Positions 20,197 through 30,851 are shown, numbered from the stretch's first letter. The stretch is DNA of 64,000 nucleotides from Rhodococcus yunnanensis NBRC 103083 (GCF_001895005.1 NZ_BCXH01000001.1:496001-560000), one strand, 5' to 3'. The notes: generated from the sequence alone by a model not told the origin. Numbers and translations: made by a program.

Positions 20197-21317
20197 ACCA
20201 CTCCGCCGGACTGTCCGCCGATGTCGTCGTCGTCGGATTGGGTCCTGCCGGACGCGCGATCGCGCATCGTGCATCCGCGGCCGGGCTCGATGTCATCGCC
20301 GTCGACCCACACCCGGACCGGCACTGGACGCCGACGTATTCTGCCTGGAGCGACGAGCTGCCCGGGTGGCTCCCTCCTTCGGTCGTCGCAGCGTCCACTG
20401 CCCACCCCGCTGTCTGGACCACTCGGCGCCAATCCATCGATCGCATGTACTGCGTGCTCGACACCGCAGCACTCCAGGCGGTCCTCACCGTGGGCAACGC
20501 GAGAGTCCTTGCGGCCACCGCATCGACAGTTCGACGGGACGTGGTGACCCTGACCGACGGCAGGTCGATACGGGGCCGCTCGGTCGTCGACGCCCGCGGG
20601 TCGACAGGGCTTACCGGACTTGCGGAACAGACGGCGTTCGGTGTGATCGTGGAACGGGACGTAGGCGAGTTCTTGCTCGAAGGCGTCGGTGCATGGTTCA
20701 TGGATTGGCGCACGGACAATGGAGCCGAGCGCGGCGATATCCCCAGCTTTCTGTACGCGGTCCCACTCGGCGACGACCGAATCCTCCTTGAGGAGACCTG
20801 CTTGGTCGGATCTCCGGCGCTCGAACCGTCGGTGCTGCGTCCCCGGCTCGTCGCCAGGCTGCGCAGCAGAGGCCTTGTTCCGACCGGACAGGAGCCTGTC
20901 GAGAGGGTGAAGTTCGCGGTCCAGCCGCCGGCCAGGACGAGGGGCGATCGCGGAATCGTAAGATTCGGCGCCCGCTCGCATCTGATGCACCCCGCCACCG
21001 GGTACAGCGTCGCGGCATCCCTGGCAACCACGGATCTCCTCGTCGCCGGACTCGCGGACGGCAACTCGTCGTCGCCGCTGTCCGTGTGGGCGGTACAGCG
21101 CCTGCGCAACCTCGGTCTCAGGACTGCACTCAACCTCGACAGCGAGCAGATCCCACACTTCTTCGCGAGCTTCTTCGAACTTCCGGTGTCACTGCAGACG
21201 TCGTACCTCTCGGGCAGGGGCGACCTGCGAGGAACGGTATCGGCGATGACTCGAATGTTCCCGACGCTGCCCACGGCCGCGCGTCTCGCGATCGCCAGAA
21301 CAGTGGTCGGCATCTGA
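20193..21317 (+). CDS. Lycopene cyclase family flavoprotein
   Basis: A 374-residue FAD-dependent protein of the CrtL/CrtY type, which cyclises lycopene ends to beta-ionone rings. The N-terminal dinucleotide fold is VVVVGLGPAGRAIAHRA, followed by TYSAWSDELP (compare the Y-x-W-x-D-E of the family), VDARG-S-TG, RGDIPSFLYAVPLGDDR and the C-terminal FGARSHLMHPATGYSVAASL. GTG 20193 overlaps the SDR stop. No other carotenoid gene is in the window, so it works in trans with a crt cluster elsewhere. Rhodococci are commonly pigmented with cyclised carotenoids. Confidence 0.88.
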   Translation: MNHSAGLSADVVVVGLGPAGRAIAHRASAAGLDVIAVDPHPDRHWTPTYSAWSDELPGWLPPSVVAASTAHPAVWTTRRQSIDRMYCVLDTAALQAVLTVGNARVLAATASTVRRDVVTLTDGRSIRGRSVVDARGSTGLTGLAEQTAFGVIVERDVGEFLLEGVGAWFMDWRTDNGAERGDIPSFLYAVPLGDDRILLEETCLVGSPALEPSVLRPRLVARLRSRGLVPTGQEPVERVKFAVQPPARTRGDRGIVRFGARSHLMHPATGYSVAASLATTDLLVAGLADGNSSSPLSVWAVQRLRNLGLRTALNLDSEQIPHFFASFFELPVSLQTSYLSGRGDLRGTVSAMTRMFPTLPTAARLAIARTVVGI

Positions 21318-21360
21318 AATATCGGCTTACGCTCGACAGATCGGACGTTTCTCGGCAATC

Positions 21361-22368
21361 ATGAACCCCATGCGTTCCATTTGGAAGGGATCGATCGCCT
21401 TCGGGCTGGTCAACGTCCCAGTGAAGGTCTACTCGGCGACAGAGACCCACGACATCCGGTTCCACCAGGTGCACGCCAAGGACGGCGGCCGGATCAAGTA
21501 CGACCGCATCTGCTCCGAATGCGGTAAGTCGGTACAGTTCGCCGACATCGACAAGGCATACGACTCTCCCGACGGGGAGAGGGTCGTGCTGACGGACGAG
21601 GACTTCGACAAGCTGCCCGCTGCGGAGAAGCACGAGATTCCAGTACTCGAATTCGTGCCTACCGACCAGATCGACCCCATCCTGTACGACAAGAGCTACT
21701 TTCTCGAACCGGACTCGTCGTCGCCGAAGGCCTACGTTCTTCTGCGCCAAACGCTTCTCGAGACGGAGCGCACGGCGCTGGTTCACTTCACGTTGCGTCA
21801 GAAAACCCGCCTTGCGGCGCTGCGAGTGCGAGACGACACCTTGGTCATCCAGACACTGCTGTGGCCGGACGAGGTTCGAGCCGCAGAGTTCCCGTCGCTC
21901 GACGACGCCCCCGAGGCGCGTCCGCAGGAAGTCAAGATGGCGACGTCACTGGTCGAGAGCATGTCCTCGGACTTCGATCCGACCGAGTACACCGACGACT
22001 ATCAGATCGAACTCCGCAAACTGATCGACGACACCATCGCCAACGGCGGCGAGAAGGTCATCCAGACCGAGGACGCGACGTCGGACGAGGGCGAGGACGC
22101 CGAGGTCGTCGATCTGGTCGCTGCGCTGCAGCGCAGCGTGGAAGCTGCGGGCAAGAACGCCAAGAGCTCGCCGTCAGGATCAGGGTCGTCAGGATCAGGG
22201 GCGTCAGGATCGGCGACTTCTGAATCCGCGGCGAAGAAGGCTCCTGCGAAAAAGGCCGCAGCGAAGAAGGCACCCGCGAAAAAGGCCGCGGCCAAGAAGG
22301 CCGCCGCGAAGAGTACCCCTGCGGAGAAGACAGCAGACGAAGGCGCCCGAGCCCGCAAAGGTGCGTGA
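21361..22368 (+). CDS. ku: Non-homologous end-joining protein Ku
   Basis: A 335-residue bacterial Ku, which binds DNA ends as a homodimer and recruits ligase D for double-strand break repair. The core (residues about 4-250) begins MRSIWKGSIAFGLVNVPVKV and includes RICSECGK, LLRQTLLETERTALVHFTLR and the helical bridge. A Ser/Gly linker with 15-bp DNA repeats and an extended Lys/Ala tail (AAKKAPAKKA repeats) follow; such tails in mycobacterial and rhodococcal Ku bind DNA. ATG 21361 or the ATG three codons later (21370) may be used. It stands alone, without ligD nearby. Confidence 0.96.
   Translation: MNPMRSIWKGSIAFGLVNVPVKVYSATETHDIRFHQVHAKDGGRIKYDRICSECGKSVQFADIDKAYDSPDGERVVLTDEDFDKLPAAEKHEIPVLEFVPTDQIDPILYDKSYFLEPDSSSPKAYVLLRQTLLETERTALVHFTLRQKTRLAALRVRDDTLVIQTLLWPDEVRAAEFPSLDDAPEARPQEVKMATSLVESMSSDFDPTEYTDDYQIELRKLIDDTIANGGEKVIQTEDATSDEGEDAEVVDLVAALQRSVEAAGKNAKSSPSGSGSSGSGASGSATSESAAKKAPAKKAAAKKAPAKKAAAKKAAAKSTPAEKTADEGARARKGA
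22174..22215 (+). repeat. 15-bp tandem repeats in the Ku linker
   Basis: Nearly three units beginning TCAGGAT at 22174, 22189 and 22204 encode a Ser-Gly-rich linker between the Ku core and its lysine-rich tail. Confidence 0.8.
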
Positions 22369-22382
22369 CTCGGGCGTGTGAC

Positions 22383-22766
22383 TCAGACGGTGAAGCCGAG
22401 AGCCCTCAGCTGTTCACGTCCGTCGTCGGTGATCTTGTCGGGACCCCATGGCGGCATCCAGACCCAGTTGATCTTCAGATCCGACGCCAGACCGCTGCGC
22501 ACCAGAGCGCCCCGTGCCTGGTCCTCGATCACGTCGGTCAACGGGCATGCCGCCGACGTCAGAGTCATGTCGATCGTGACGATGTCGTCGGCGTCGATCT
22601 TGATGTCGTACACCAGACCCAGGTCGACGACGTTGATCCCCAACTCGGGGTCGACGACGTCACGCATCGCCTCCTCGAGATCTTCGAGCACCTTGATCTC
22701 GTCGGCAGTGAGCGAGACTGGCGCCGACTCGGCTGCCGGTGTCTCTGTCACGGGTGTTTCGGTCAT
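22383..22766 (-). CDS. sufT: SufT-like metal-sulfur cluster assembly factor
   Basis: A 127-residue MIP18/DUF59 domain protein: EEAMRDVVDPELGINVVDLG, then TIDMTLTSAACPLTDVIEDQ with the conserved Cys, and the C-terminal WMPPWGPDKITDDGRE. Members help mature Fe-S proteins. ATG 22766 has GGAGG nine bases upstream and overlaps the sufU stop (ATGA). It is the last gene of the suf operon, as in M. tuberculosis (Rv1466). Its stop is 14 bp from the convergent Ku gene. Confidence 0.93.
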   Translation of the reverse strand: MTETPVTETPAAESAPVSLTADEIKVLEDLEEAMRDVVDPELGINVVDLGLVYDIKIDADDIVTIDMTLTSAACPLTDVIEDQARGALVRSGLASDLKINWVWMPPWGPDKITDDGREQLRALGFTV

Positions 22767-23242
22767 GCTTGTAGTCCTCCGGATCGTGCGGTCTCTACGG
22801 GAGTCTCGTCGACTATCCGAACAACCGCGTCCTTGAAAGCCATCCATCCGAGCAACGCGCACTTGACGCGCGCCGGATACTTCGACACACCGGCAAAAGC
22901 AACTCCGTCGCCGATGACGTCCTCGTCTCCTTCGACGTTACCCCTGCTTCCCACCATCTCGCTGAACGCGTCGACGGTTCGCAGAGCCTGCGCAACAGGC
23001 AATCCGACCACCTGATCGGTCAGCACGGACGTCGCCGCCTGGCTGATCGAACAGCCCTGCCCGTCGTAGGACACGTCGGCGACCGTGCCCTGCTCGTCGA
23101 TGTGGACTCGGAGTGTGACCTCGTCGCCGCATGTCGGGTTGACGTGATGTACCTCGGCACCGAACGGCTCGCGCAGTCCACGGCCGTGCGGATGTTTGTA
23201 GTGATCGAGGATCACCTCTTGGTACATCTGTTCCATACGCAT
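22763..23242 (-). CDS. sufU: SufU, sulfur acceptor/scaffold for Fe-S assembly
   Basis: A 159-residue SufU/IscU-like protein that takes sulfur from SufS. Cys residues in NPTCGDEVTL, GQGCSISQAA and RVKCALLGW, with the Asp in CGD, form the zinc-sulfur exchange site characteristic of SufU. Starts MRMEQMYQEVILDHYKHPH at ATG 23242, one base past the sufS stop. The Gly-rich insertion seen in SufU rather than IscU is present between the second and third Cys. Confidence 0.94.
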   Translation of the reverse strand: MRMEQMYQEVILDHYKHPHGRGLREPFGAEVHHVNPTCGDEVTLRVHIDEQGTVADVSYDGQGCSISQAATSVLTDQVVGLPVAQALRTVDAFSEMVGSRGNVEGDEDVIGDGVAFAGVSKYPARVKCALLGWMAFKDAVVRIVDETPVETARSGGLQA

Positions 23243-23243
23243 G

Positions 23244-24578
<1,335 letters not shown>

Positions 24579-25382
24579 TCACGCTCCTGTTGTTGCAGCC
24601 TGAGTGAATCCCGCATATCCGTTTGCTTCGAGCTCGTCGGCCAGTTCGGCTCCACCGGACTGCACGATCTGACCGCCCACGAACACGTGCACGAAATCCG
24701 GCTTGATGTATCGAAGGATGCGCGTGTAGTGCGTGATCAACAGAACCCCGCCACCCACCGGCGTGCCGGTGGAATCGACCCAGCCGCGCTCCTTGTAGGT
24801 GTTGACACCCTCGGACACGACACGCAGTGCATCGACGTCCAGTCCGGAGTCGGTCTCGTCGAGGATGGCGATCTTCGGCTTGAGCAATCCCAGCTGCAGG
24901 ATCTCGTGCCGCTTCTTCTCACCACCGGAGAAGCCCTCGTTTACGCTGCGGTCGGCGAACTCGTCCTTGATCTCGAGCTCGCCCATGGCGCTCTTGACCT
25001 CTTTGACCCAGTGCCGAAGCTTGGGTGCTTCGCCGCGAACCGCGGTGACCGCGGTGCGCAGGAAGTTCGACATCGACACACCCGGCACCTCCACCGGGTA
25101 CTGCATCGCAAGGAACAGGCCCGCGCGCGCGCGCTCGTCGACAGACATCTCCAACACGTCCTCACCGTCGAGGGTGATGGTGCCGGAGGTGACCGTGTAC
25201 TTGGGATGACCGGCGATCGCATAGGACAGCGTCGACTTGCCGGACCCGTTGGGGCCCATGATGGCGTGTGTCTCACCGGAACGGACCGTCAGGTTCACAC
25301 CCTTGAGGATGTCGATCGGCTGAGCGGTTGCGTCCGAGTGTGCGACGCTGACGTGCAGGTCACGGATTTCGAGCGTGGACAT
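24579..25382 (-). CDS. sufC: SufC, Fe-S assembly ATPase
   Basis: A 267-residue ABC-type ATPase of the SufBCD scaffold. Walker A GPNGSGKST, Q-loop in FLAMQYPVEVPGVSM, signature FSGGEKKRHEILQ, Walker B AILDETDSGLD and the switch His in LLITHYTRIL. Starts MSTLEIRDLHVSV at ATG 25382, 31 bp after sufD, the only sizeable gap within the sufB-sufT run. Confidence 0.97.
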   Translation of the reverse strand: MSTLEIRDLHVSVAHSDATAQPIDILKGVNLTVRSGETHAIMGPNGSGKSTLSYAIAGHPKYTVTSGTITLDGEDVLEMSVDERARAGLFLAMQYPVEVPGVSMSNFLRTAVTAVRGEAPKLRHWVKEVKSAMGELEIKDEFADRSVNEGFSGGEKKRHEILQLGLLKPKIAILDETDSGLDVDALRVVSEGVNTYKERGWVDSTGTPVGGGVLLITHYTRILRYIKPDFVHVFVGGQIVQSGGAELADELEANGYAGFTQAATTGA

Positions 25383-25413
25383 CTTGAGGTTCCTTCGAAA
25401 GTTGTCGAGTGGG

Positions 25414-26625
25414 TCAGACGCCGGTGACGGCGAGTTCGGTCTCGATGGCGGCGTCGAGCCGCTCACGTACGGCGGGCACCGGGATGCGGTCGATGATCTC
25501 GTGGAAGAATCCGCGGACGATCAATCGTCTGGCTGCATCCTCGGAGATGCCACGAGCGCGCAGGTAGAACAGCTGCTCGTCGTCGAATCGGCCGGTGGCG
25601 CTGGCGTGCCCGGCGCCGAGAATCTCGCCGGTCTCGATCTCGAGGTTCGGCACCGAATCGGCACGTGCACCGTCGGTGAGAACCAGGTTGCGGTTGAACT
25701 CGAACGTACTGGTGTCCTCGGCCTCGGCACGGATGAGCACATCACCGATCCACACGGTGTGCGCGTCCTGCTTGCCCGGACCGGTCTCCCCCTGCAACGC
25801 GCCCTTGTACAGAACGTTCGACTTGCACTTGGGTGCCGTGTGGTCGACGAGCAGACGCTGCTCCAAGTGCTGCCCGGCGTCGGCGAAGTACAGTCCGAGA
25901 AGTTCGGCATCTCCACCCGGTGCGTCGTAGTGCACCGTGGGGCTGACGCGGACCAGGTCTCCGCCGAGGCTCACGTTGAAGTGCCTCAGCACGGCGTCGC
26001 GCCCGAGCCGAGCGTGATGCGCGGCGACGTGAACGGCGTCGGACTCCCAGTCCTGGATGAGTACGACGTTCAGCTGCGCACTGTCGCCGATCACGAATTC
26101 GATGTTCTCGGCGTAGGTACCGCTGCCGAGCTGATCGATGACGACAGTCGCTTTCGCGAACTGTTCCAGGCGAATCTGCAGGTGCCCGTACGCAATTGCG
26201 TCCACGCCCGGACCGGTGATCGTGATGTCGATCGGCTCGGCGAGCTCACGCTCGGACGGCACCGTTACGACAGTCGCTTCGGTGAACGTGGAGAACGCCT
26301 GTGCTGCAATACGATCCGCGGGCACGCCAGCAGCACCGAGACGCTTGTCGTCGCGTCCGACCTGCTCCACCGATACGCCCTCGGGCGCTGTGACGGCGAT
26401 GTGAGAGCCGGACGTCGCGACGGCAGTACCGTCGTGCAGCCCCTTGAGCCGGCGGATGGGGGTGAAACGCCACAGCTCGTCGCGTCCCGAGGGCACCTCG
26501 AATGCGTTCACGTCGTACGACGTGAACTGAGCACCCTTGTTGGCGACAAGCTTGGACTTGTCTTCTTTCGCGCCTGGGTTCTCGGACGCGACTGCACCCT
26601 GAACGCCTGTTACGGGGTTGGTCAC
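25414..26625 (-). CDS. sufD: SufD, Fe-S scaffold subunit
   Basis: A 403-residue SufB/SufD family protein with a right-handed beta-helix core. Landmarks are RDELWRFTPIRRLKGL near the N-terminus and the C-terminal ILGAGHASATGRFDDEQLFY followed by LRARGISEDAARRLIVRGFF, as in SufD. Starts at GTG directly abutting the sufB stop. With SufB and SufC it forms the SufBC2D scaffold. Confidence 0.95.
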   Translation of the reverse strand: MTNPVTGVQGAVASENPGAKEDKSKLVANKGAQFTSYDVNAFEVPSGRDELWRFTPIRRLKGLHDGTAVATSGSHIAVTAPEGVSVEQVGRDDKRLGAAGVPADRIAAQAFSTFTEATVVTVPSERELAEPIDITITGPGVDAIAYGHLQIRLEQFAKATVVIDQLGSGTYAENIEFVIGDSAQLNVVLIQDWESDAVHVAAHHARLGRDAVLRHFNVSLGGDLVRVSPTVHYDAPGGDAELLGLYFADAGQHLEQRLLVDHTAPKCKSNVLYKGALQGETGPGKQDAHTVWIGDVLIRAEAEDTSTFEFNRNLVLTDGARADSVPNLEIETGEILGAGHASATGRFDDEQLFYLRARGISEDAARRLIVRGFFHEIIDRIPVPAVRERLDAAIETELAVTGV

Positions 26626-28071
26626 TTAACCGACCGATCCTTCCATCTGAAGCTCGATGAGCCGGTTCAGCTCGAGCGCGTATTCCATGGGGAGCTCACG
26701 AGCGATCGGCTCGACGAACCCGCGGACGACCATAGCCATGGCCTCGTCCTCGGTCAGTCCGCGACTCATCAGGTAGAAGAGCTGATCGTCGCTGACCTTC
26801 GAGACTGTCGCTTCGTGTCCCATCGAGACGTCGTCCTCGCGGATGTCGACGTACGGGTAGGTGTCCGAGCGCGAGATGTTGTCCACCAGAAGTGCATCGC
26901 ACTTCACGGTGGACCGGGAGCCGTACGCGCCCTTGTTGATCTGGATCAGTCCTCGGTAGGACGTACGACCGCCACCACGTGCGACGGACTTGCTGACGAT
27001 GTTCGACGACGTGTGCGGCGCGAGGTGCAGCATCTTCGAGCCGGTGTCCTGGTGCTGGTCCGGTCCGGCGAACGCGACGGACAAGACCTCGCCCTTGGCG
27101 TATTCGCCCGTCATCCACACGGCCGGGTACTTCATGGTGACCTTGGAGCCGATGTTGCCGTCGACCCACTCCATCGTCGCGCCCGCTTCTGCCTTGGCGC
27201 GCTTGGTGACGAGGTTGTAGACGTTGTTCGACCAGTTCTGGATGGTCGTGTAACGGCAACGCCCACCCTTCTTGACGATGATCTCCACGACGGCCGAGTG
27301 CAGGGAGTCGGACTTGTAGATCGGCGCGGTGCAGCCCTCGACGTAGTGCACGTAGGCGCCCTCGTCGACGATGATCAGGGTGCGCTCGAACTGACCCATG
27401 TTCTCGGTGTTGATGCGGAAGTACGCCTGCAGCGGGATGTCGACGTGGACGCCCGGCGGGATGTAGATGAACGAGCCACCCGACCACACAGCGGTGTTCA
27501 ACGCGGAGAACTTGTTGTCACCTGCCGGGATGACAGTGCCGAAGTACTCGCGGAACAACTCCGGCTGCTCTTTGAGAGCCGTGTCGGTATCGAGGAAGAG
27601 GACGCCCTGCGCCTCGAGATCCTCACGAATCGAGTGATAGACGACCTCGGACTCGTACTGTGCTGCCACGCCGGAGACCAGACGCTGCTTCTCCGCCTCG
27701 GGGATGCCGAGCTTGTCGTAGGTGTTCTTGATATCTGCGGGCAGGTCGTCCCACGTCGCCGCCTGCTTCTCGCTGGAGCGGACGAAGTACTTGATGTTGT
27801 CGAAGTCGATGCCGTCCAGATCCGAGCCCCAGTTGGGCATCGGCTTCCGATCGAACGTCTTCAAAGCCTTCAGTCGCGCTTCGAGCATCCACTCCGGTTC
27901 GCTCTTCTTGGCCGAGATGTCGCGGACGACGGCCTCGGACAGACCACGCTTGGCGCTGGCACCGGCAACATCGGAATCGGCCCAGCCGAAACCGTAATTA
28001 CCGAGCGAAGCGATGGTCTCGTCCTGAGTCATCGGCACCGCGGGTGTCACCTGATCTGGTGTGACGGTCAT
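26626..28071 (-). CDS. sufB: SufB, Fe-S scaffold subunit
   Basis: A 481-residue SufB, full length for the family. Conserved blocks are [77 protein letters not shown] and [21 protein letters not shown] see no intein insertion, unlike M. tuberculosis Rv1461, where an intein interrupts SufB. The ATG overlaps the sufR stop by four bases. Confidence 0.97.
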   Translation of the reverse strand: MTVTPDQVTPAVPMTQDETIASLGNYGFGWADSDVAGASAKRGLSEAVVRDISAKKSEPEWMLEARLKALKTFDRKPMPNWGSDLDGIDFDNIKYFVRSSEKQAATWDDLPADIKNTYDKLGIPEAEKQRLVSGVAAQYESEVVYHSIREDLEAQGVLFLDTDTALKEQPELFREYFGTVIPAGDNKFSALNTAVWSGGSFIYIPPGVHVDIPLQAYFRINTENMGQFERTLIIVDEGAYVHYVEGCTAPIYKSDSLHSAVVEIIVKKGGRCRYTTIQNWSNNVYNLVTKRAKAEAGATMEWVDGNIGSKVTMKYPAVWMTGEYAKGEVLSVAFAGPDQHQDTGSKMLHLAPHTSSNIVSKSVARGGGRTSYRGLIQINKGAYGSRSTVKCDALLVDNISRSDTYPYVDIREDDVSMGHEATVSKVSDDQLFYLMSRGLTEDEAMAMVVRGFVEPIARELPMEYALELNRLIELQMEGSVG

Positions 28072-28916
28072 GCGAGCTCCTTCCGGAGGCTTGTACGTTC
28101 TCCGGCACTGGGCTGTGCGCCGGAAGATCTGGAGGGGGTGGAGCGGACTTTCGGAATGTTCAGTGGAACGTGGGTGGTGCAGGCGCAGTCACCGTTGGCG
28201 ATGGTGGCCAGGCGCTGCACATGGGTTCCGAGAAGCTCGGAAAAAGCACGACGTTCGGCGTCGCACAGTTCCGGGAACTCGGATGCGACGTGCGATACGG
28301 GGCAGTGATGCTGGCAGATCTGCACTCCGTTGCCCACTTGACGGGTCGATGCCGCGAATCCAGCTGCGGTGAACGCGTCGGCGATGCGATCGGCGGCTTC
28401 CTCGACATCGGAGGCGCGGGTACCCGTCGCCGGTTCGACGTCGGCGACTATCGCATCCACTCGCTGCCGGGCGAAGGTCTCGATTGCCGCGTCCCCGCCG
28501 ATTTTCCTGAGCTGGCGCATCGCTGCACCCGCGAGATCGTCGTAGGTATGACCCAACCGATTCCTGCCGACCGCGGTCAACTGGAAGTGCTTCGCGGGCC
28601 TGCCGCGGCCACGCCCGCGTACTGCAGCAGACGACGCAACGCGGGCCTCACCGGTATCGATGAGCGCTTCGAGGTGCCGACGAACTCCAGCAGCACTCAA
28701 TCCGAGGCGGGTGCCGATATCGGAAGCCGTGATCGGCCCTTCTTCGAGCAGTAGAGTGACGACCGCACTGCGCGTCTGGCCTTCGTGTCCGATCACAGCC
28801 GGCGCGGAGTTAGCGGAGACGGCATTTCCAGAGGTCACCACACCCGGAACCGGTGCGGATGCGGCGACGCGCTGGCCGCGCCCCGTCTCGCGCGCGGACC
28901 TGTCGGATGTTTTCAC
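28068..28916 (-). CDS. sufR: SufR, Fe-S sensing repressor of the suf operon
   Basis: A 282-residue DeoR/ArsR-like winged-helix regulator. The HTH is at [20 protein letters not shown] (about residues 63-82). Cluster ligands are expected in [18 protein letters not shown] (Cys-x3-Cys-x12-Cys), and a further Cys pair is in [15 protein letters not shown] 28916 is chosen since it lies within the operator and at the predicted transcription start; the frame is open 13 codons further. Holo-SufR represses suf; cluster loss through oxidative or nitrosative stress or iron limitation relieves it. First gene of the operon, overlapping sufB. Confidence 0.93.
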   Translation of the reverse strand: MKTSDRSARETGRGQRVAASAPVPGVVTSGNAVSANSAPAVIGHEGQTRSAVVTLLLEEGPITASDIGTRLGLSAAGVRRHLEALIDTGEARVASSAAVRGRGRGRPAKHFQLTAVGRNRLGHTYDDLAGAAMRQLRKIGGDAAIETFARQRVDAIVADVEPATGTRASDVEEAADRIADAFTAAGFAASTRQVGNGVQICQHHCPVSHVASEFPELCDAERRAFSELLGTHVQRLATIANGDCACTTHVPLNIPKVRSTPSRSSGAQPSAGERTSLRKELA

Positions 28917-28929
28917 AACACCAGTGTGA
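28913..28929. promoter_or_regulatory. SufR operator overlapping the sufR start codon
   Basis: The minus strand reads TCACACTGGTGTTGTGA, containing ACACT-N5-TGTGA, the element I recall as the mycobacterial SufR binding site, with no mismatch. It is also a perfect TCACA-N7-TGTGA palindrome. The sufR GTG lies inside it. A TGGACC and a CACACT hexamer 17 bp apart upstream place transcription at the GTG, so binding would cover the -10 and start. Confidence 0.75.
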
Positions 28930-29069
28930 CGGAATTGTTCGAACCGGTCCACCAAGGGTGCCCTTCTTCACCCGACGCGCAGACCTGGGAATATTCGCCA
29001 CCGAGTCGCTGTTGCAGCGGTCCACGGCGCTGAGGAGGCGTGGTCGTCCACGCGATGGCGTGTCGCGGT

Positions 29070-29075
29070 TACGCT
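29070..29075 (+). promoter_or_regulatory. -10 element of mptB, leaderless position
   Basis: TACGCT, preceded by T, ends six bases before the mptB GTG, placing the transcription start on the start codon. The -35 region is poor. Confidence 0.35.
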
Positions 29076-29081
29076 GCCAAC

Positions 29082-30851
29082 GTGCCACAGACCGCAGACG
29101 AACAGAGCGCCGAAGAAGCCTCGGCCGGTCCGTCCACGCCGCCGCCGTCGTCCACCGATCCCGGTGACCCCCGCATCCGACGCTTCCGCCGGACAGCCGT
29201 GCACAGGCTGCGCTGGGTGGTCGGGCTCGACGCGGACAGCCCCTCGTCGAGCGTTGCTGCACTGCACGGTGACGAACCCGAGGCGCCAGGCCTGAACAAG
29301 GCCGAGACCGGACAACTCAGGAGCATCAGAAGATTCGGTGCGGCTGGGGCCATCCTCATGGCGGTCGGTGCACTCGGGGCGGGCGCCCAACCGGTTCTGC
29401 AGAACCCGGTGGCCGGCGTCCGCATACTGAGCCTTCCGTCGAGAATGGCAAGTTCGGCGCTGACCATCACGATGACCGGAACGGTCATGGTCGTTCTGGC
29501 CTGGCTTCTACTCGGCCGATTCGCCGTCGGCCGGGTACGCGGCGGCACTGCCCCCCGCCGCCTGACCCGGTCTCAACTCGATCGAACGTTGCTTCTGTGG
29601 ATTCTTCCGTTGTGTGTCGCGCCGCCGATGTTCAGCAAGGACGTCTATTCCTATCTGGCGCAGAGCGAGATCACCGCACGGGGCCTCGACCCGTACGAGA
29701 TCGGACCGGCGGGGGCGCTCGGGGTCGACAACGTGCTGACGCGGACCGTCCCCAACATCTGGCGAGACACTCCGGCCCCGTACGGTCCGCTGTTTCTCTG
29801 GATGGGCCGCGGGATCACCTGGCTGACCGGTGAGAACATCGTCGCGGGCATTTTTCTGCACCGCCTGCTCGCACTCGGCGGTGTGGCCCTGATCGTCTGG
29901 GCTCTACCTCGACTGGCACGTCGATGCGGTGTGGCCTCGGTCAGCGCACTGTGGCTCGGCGCTGCGAATCCGCTCCTGCTGTTCCATCTCGTCGCGGGAA
30001 TCCACAACGAGGCACTGATGATCGGGCTCATGCTCGCCGGTACCGAATTGGCACTGCGCGCAATCGAATCCGCGTCACCGATCCGAACGACGTCCGCGAT
30101 GCTTCTGGTCTCGGGAGCAGCACTGATCGCCCTCTCCTCGACGGTCAAGATCCCGTCCCTGCTTGCTCTCGGATTCGTCGGCATGGCACTCGCGCGACGA
30201 TGGGGCGGGACCGTGCGCGCTGTGCTGATGGCGGCCGCCGTACTCGGACTGGTGACGATCGTCATTCACGTCGGGGTCAGTTGGTGCAGCGGGCTCGGCT
30301 TCGGCTGGGTGCACACCCTCGGTACCGCCAGCGTGGTGCGCAGCTGGATGTCCATTCCCACGATCCTGGGTGTCGGGACTGGATTCGTCGGCGTTCTGTT
30401 GGGGCTCGGCGACCACACCACCGCCGTGTTGAGTCTCACACGACCGATCGCGGCAGCGGTCGCGGGATTCATTGCTCTCCGAATGCTCGTCGCGGTGCTC
30501 AAGGGGCGTTTGCACCCCGTCGGCGCACTCGGAGTCTCGCTCGGCGCCCTCGTGCTGCTGTTCCCCGTCGTGCAGCCCTGGTACCTGCTGTGGGCCGTGA
30601 CCCCGCTGGCTGCCTGGGCGACCCGGCCGTCGTTCCGGGTACCCGCGATCGTCTTCTCGTCCATCGTCAGCGTGATTCTGATGCCCAACGGCAGCGAATA
30701 TCTGCCGTTCCAGATAGTTCAGGCCGCCGTGATGACCATCGCGACCATCGGAATTCTGTACCTGCTGACGCGTTCACGCCTGCCGTGGCGGGCGAAGATC
30801 GGACCACCGGTCAAGGACCCCGCCGCCGGGGAATACGCTGGTTCCTCGTGA
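29082..30851 (+). CDS. mptB: Alpha-1,6-mannopyranosyltransferase MptB
   Basis: A 589-residue GT-C fold integral membrane glycosyltransferase with about 12-13 membrane segments. The N-terminal 75 residues are hydrophilic. The catalytic loop region follows the first segments: PMFSKDVYSYLAQSEITARG, with the Asp-Val-Tyr-Ser-Tyr motif of actinobacterial mannosyltransferases. It uses polyprenyl-phosphate mannose to start the alpha-1,6-mannan core of lipomannan/lipoarabinomannan. Starts at GTG (VPQTADEQ); earlier in-frame starts lie before the predicted promoter. Divergent from sufR and overlapping the ABC ATPase gene (GTGA), as with Rv1459c. Confidence 0.9.
   Translation: MPQTADEQSAEEASAGPSTPPPSSTDPGDPRIRRFRRTAVHRLRWVVGLDADSPSSSVAALHGDEPEAPGLNKAETGQLRSIRRFGAAGAILMAVGALGAGAQPVLQNPVAGVRILSLPSRMASSALTITMTGTVMVVLAWLLLGRFAVGRVRGGTAPRRLTRSQLDRTLLLWILPLCVAPPMFSKDVYSYLAQSEITARGLDPYEIGPAGALGVDNVLTRTVPNIWRDTPAPYGPLFLWMGRGITWLTGENIVAGIFLHRLLALGGVALIVWALPRLARRCGVASVSALWLGAANPLLLFHLVAGIHNEALMIGLMLAGTELALRAIESASPIRTTSAMLLVSGAALIALSSTVKIPSLLALGFVGMALARRWGGTVRAVLMAAAVLGLVTIVIHVGVSWCSGLGFGWVHTLGTASVVRSWMSIPTILGVGTGFVGVLLGLGDHTTAVLSLTRPIAAAVAGFIALRMLVAVLKGRLHPVGALGVSLGALVLLFPVVQPWYLLWAVTPLAAWATRPSFRVPAIVFSSIVSVILMPNGSEYLPFQIVQAAVMTIATIGILYLLTRSRLPWRAKIGPPVKDPAAGEYAGSS

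Noticed and set aside
25375..28308. A 977-codon open frame opposite sufC-sufD-sufB-sufR
   Set aside because: It crosses four conserved genes on the other strand and shows no domain; typical of GC-rich codon bias.
28930..28945. Possible second LexA box near TTCGAACCGG upstream of sufR
   Set aside because: Only the left half-site matches; the right half (CCACCA) does not fit GTTCGA.
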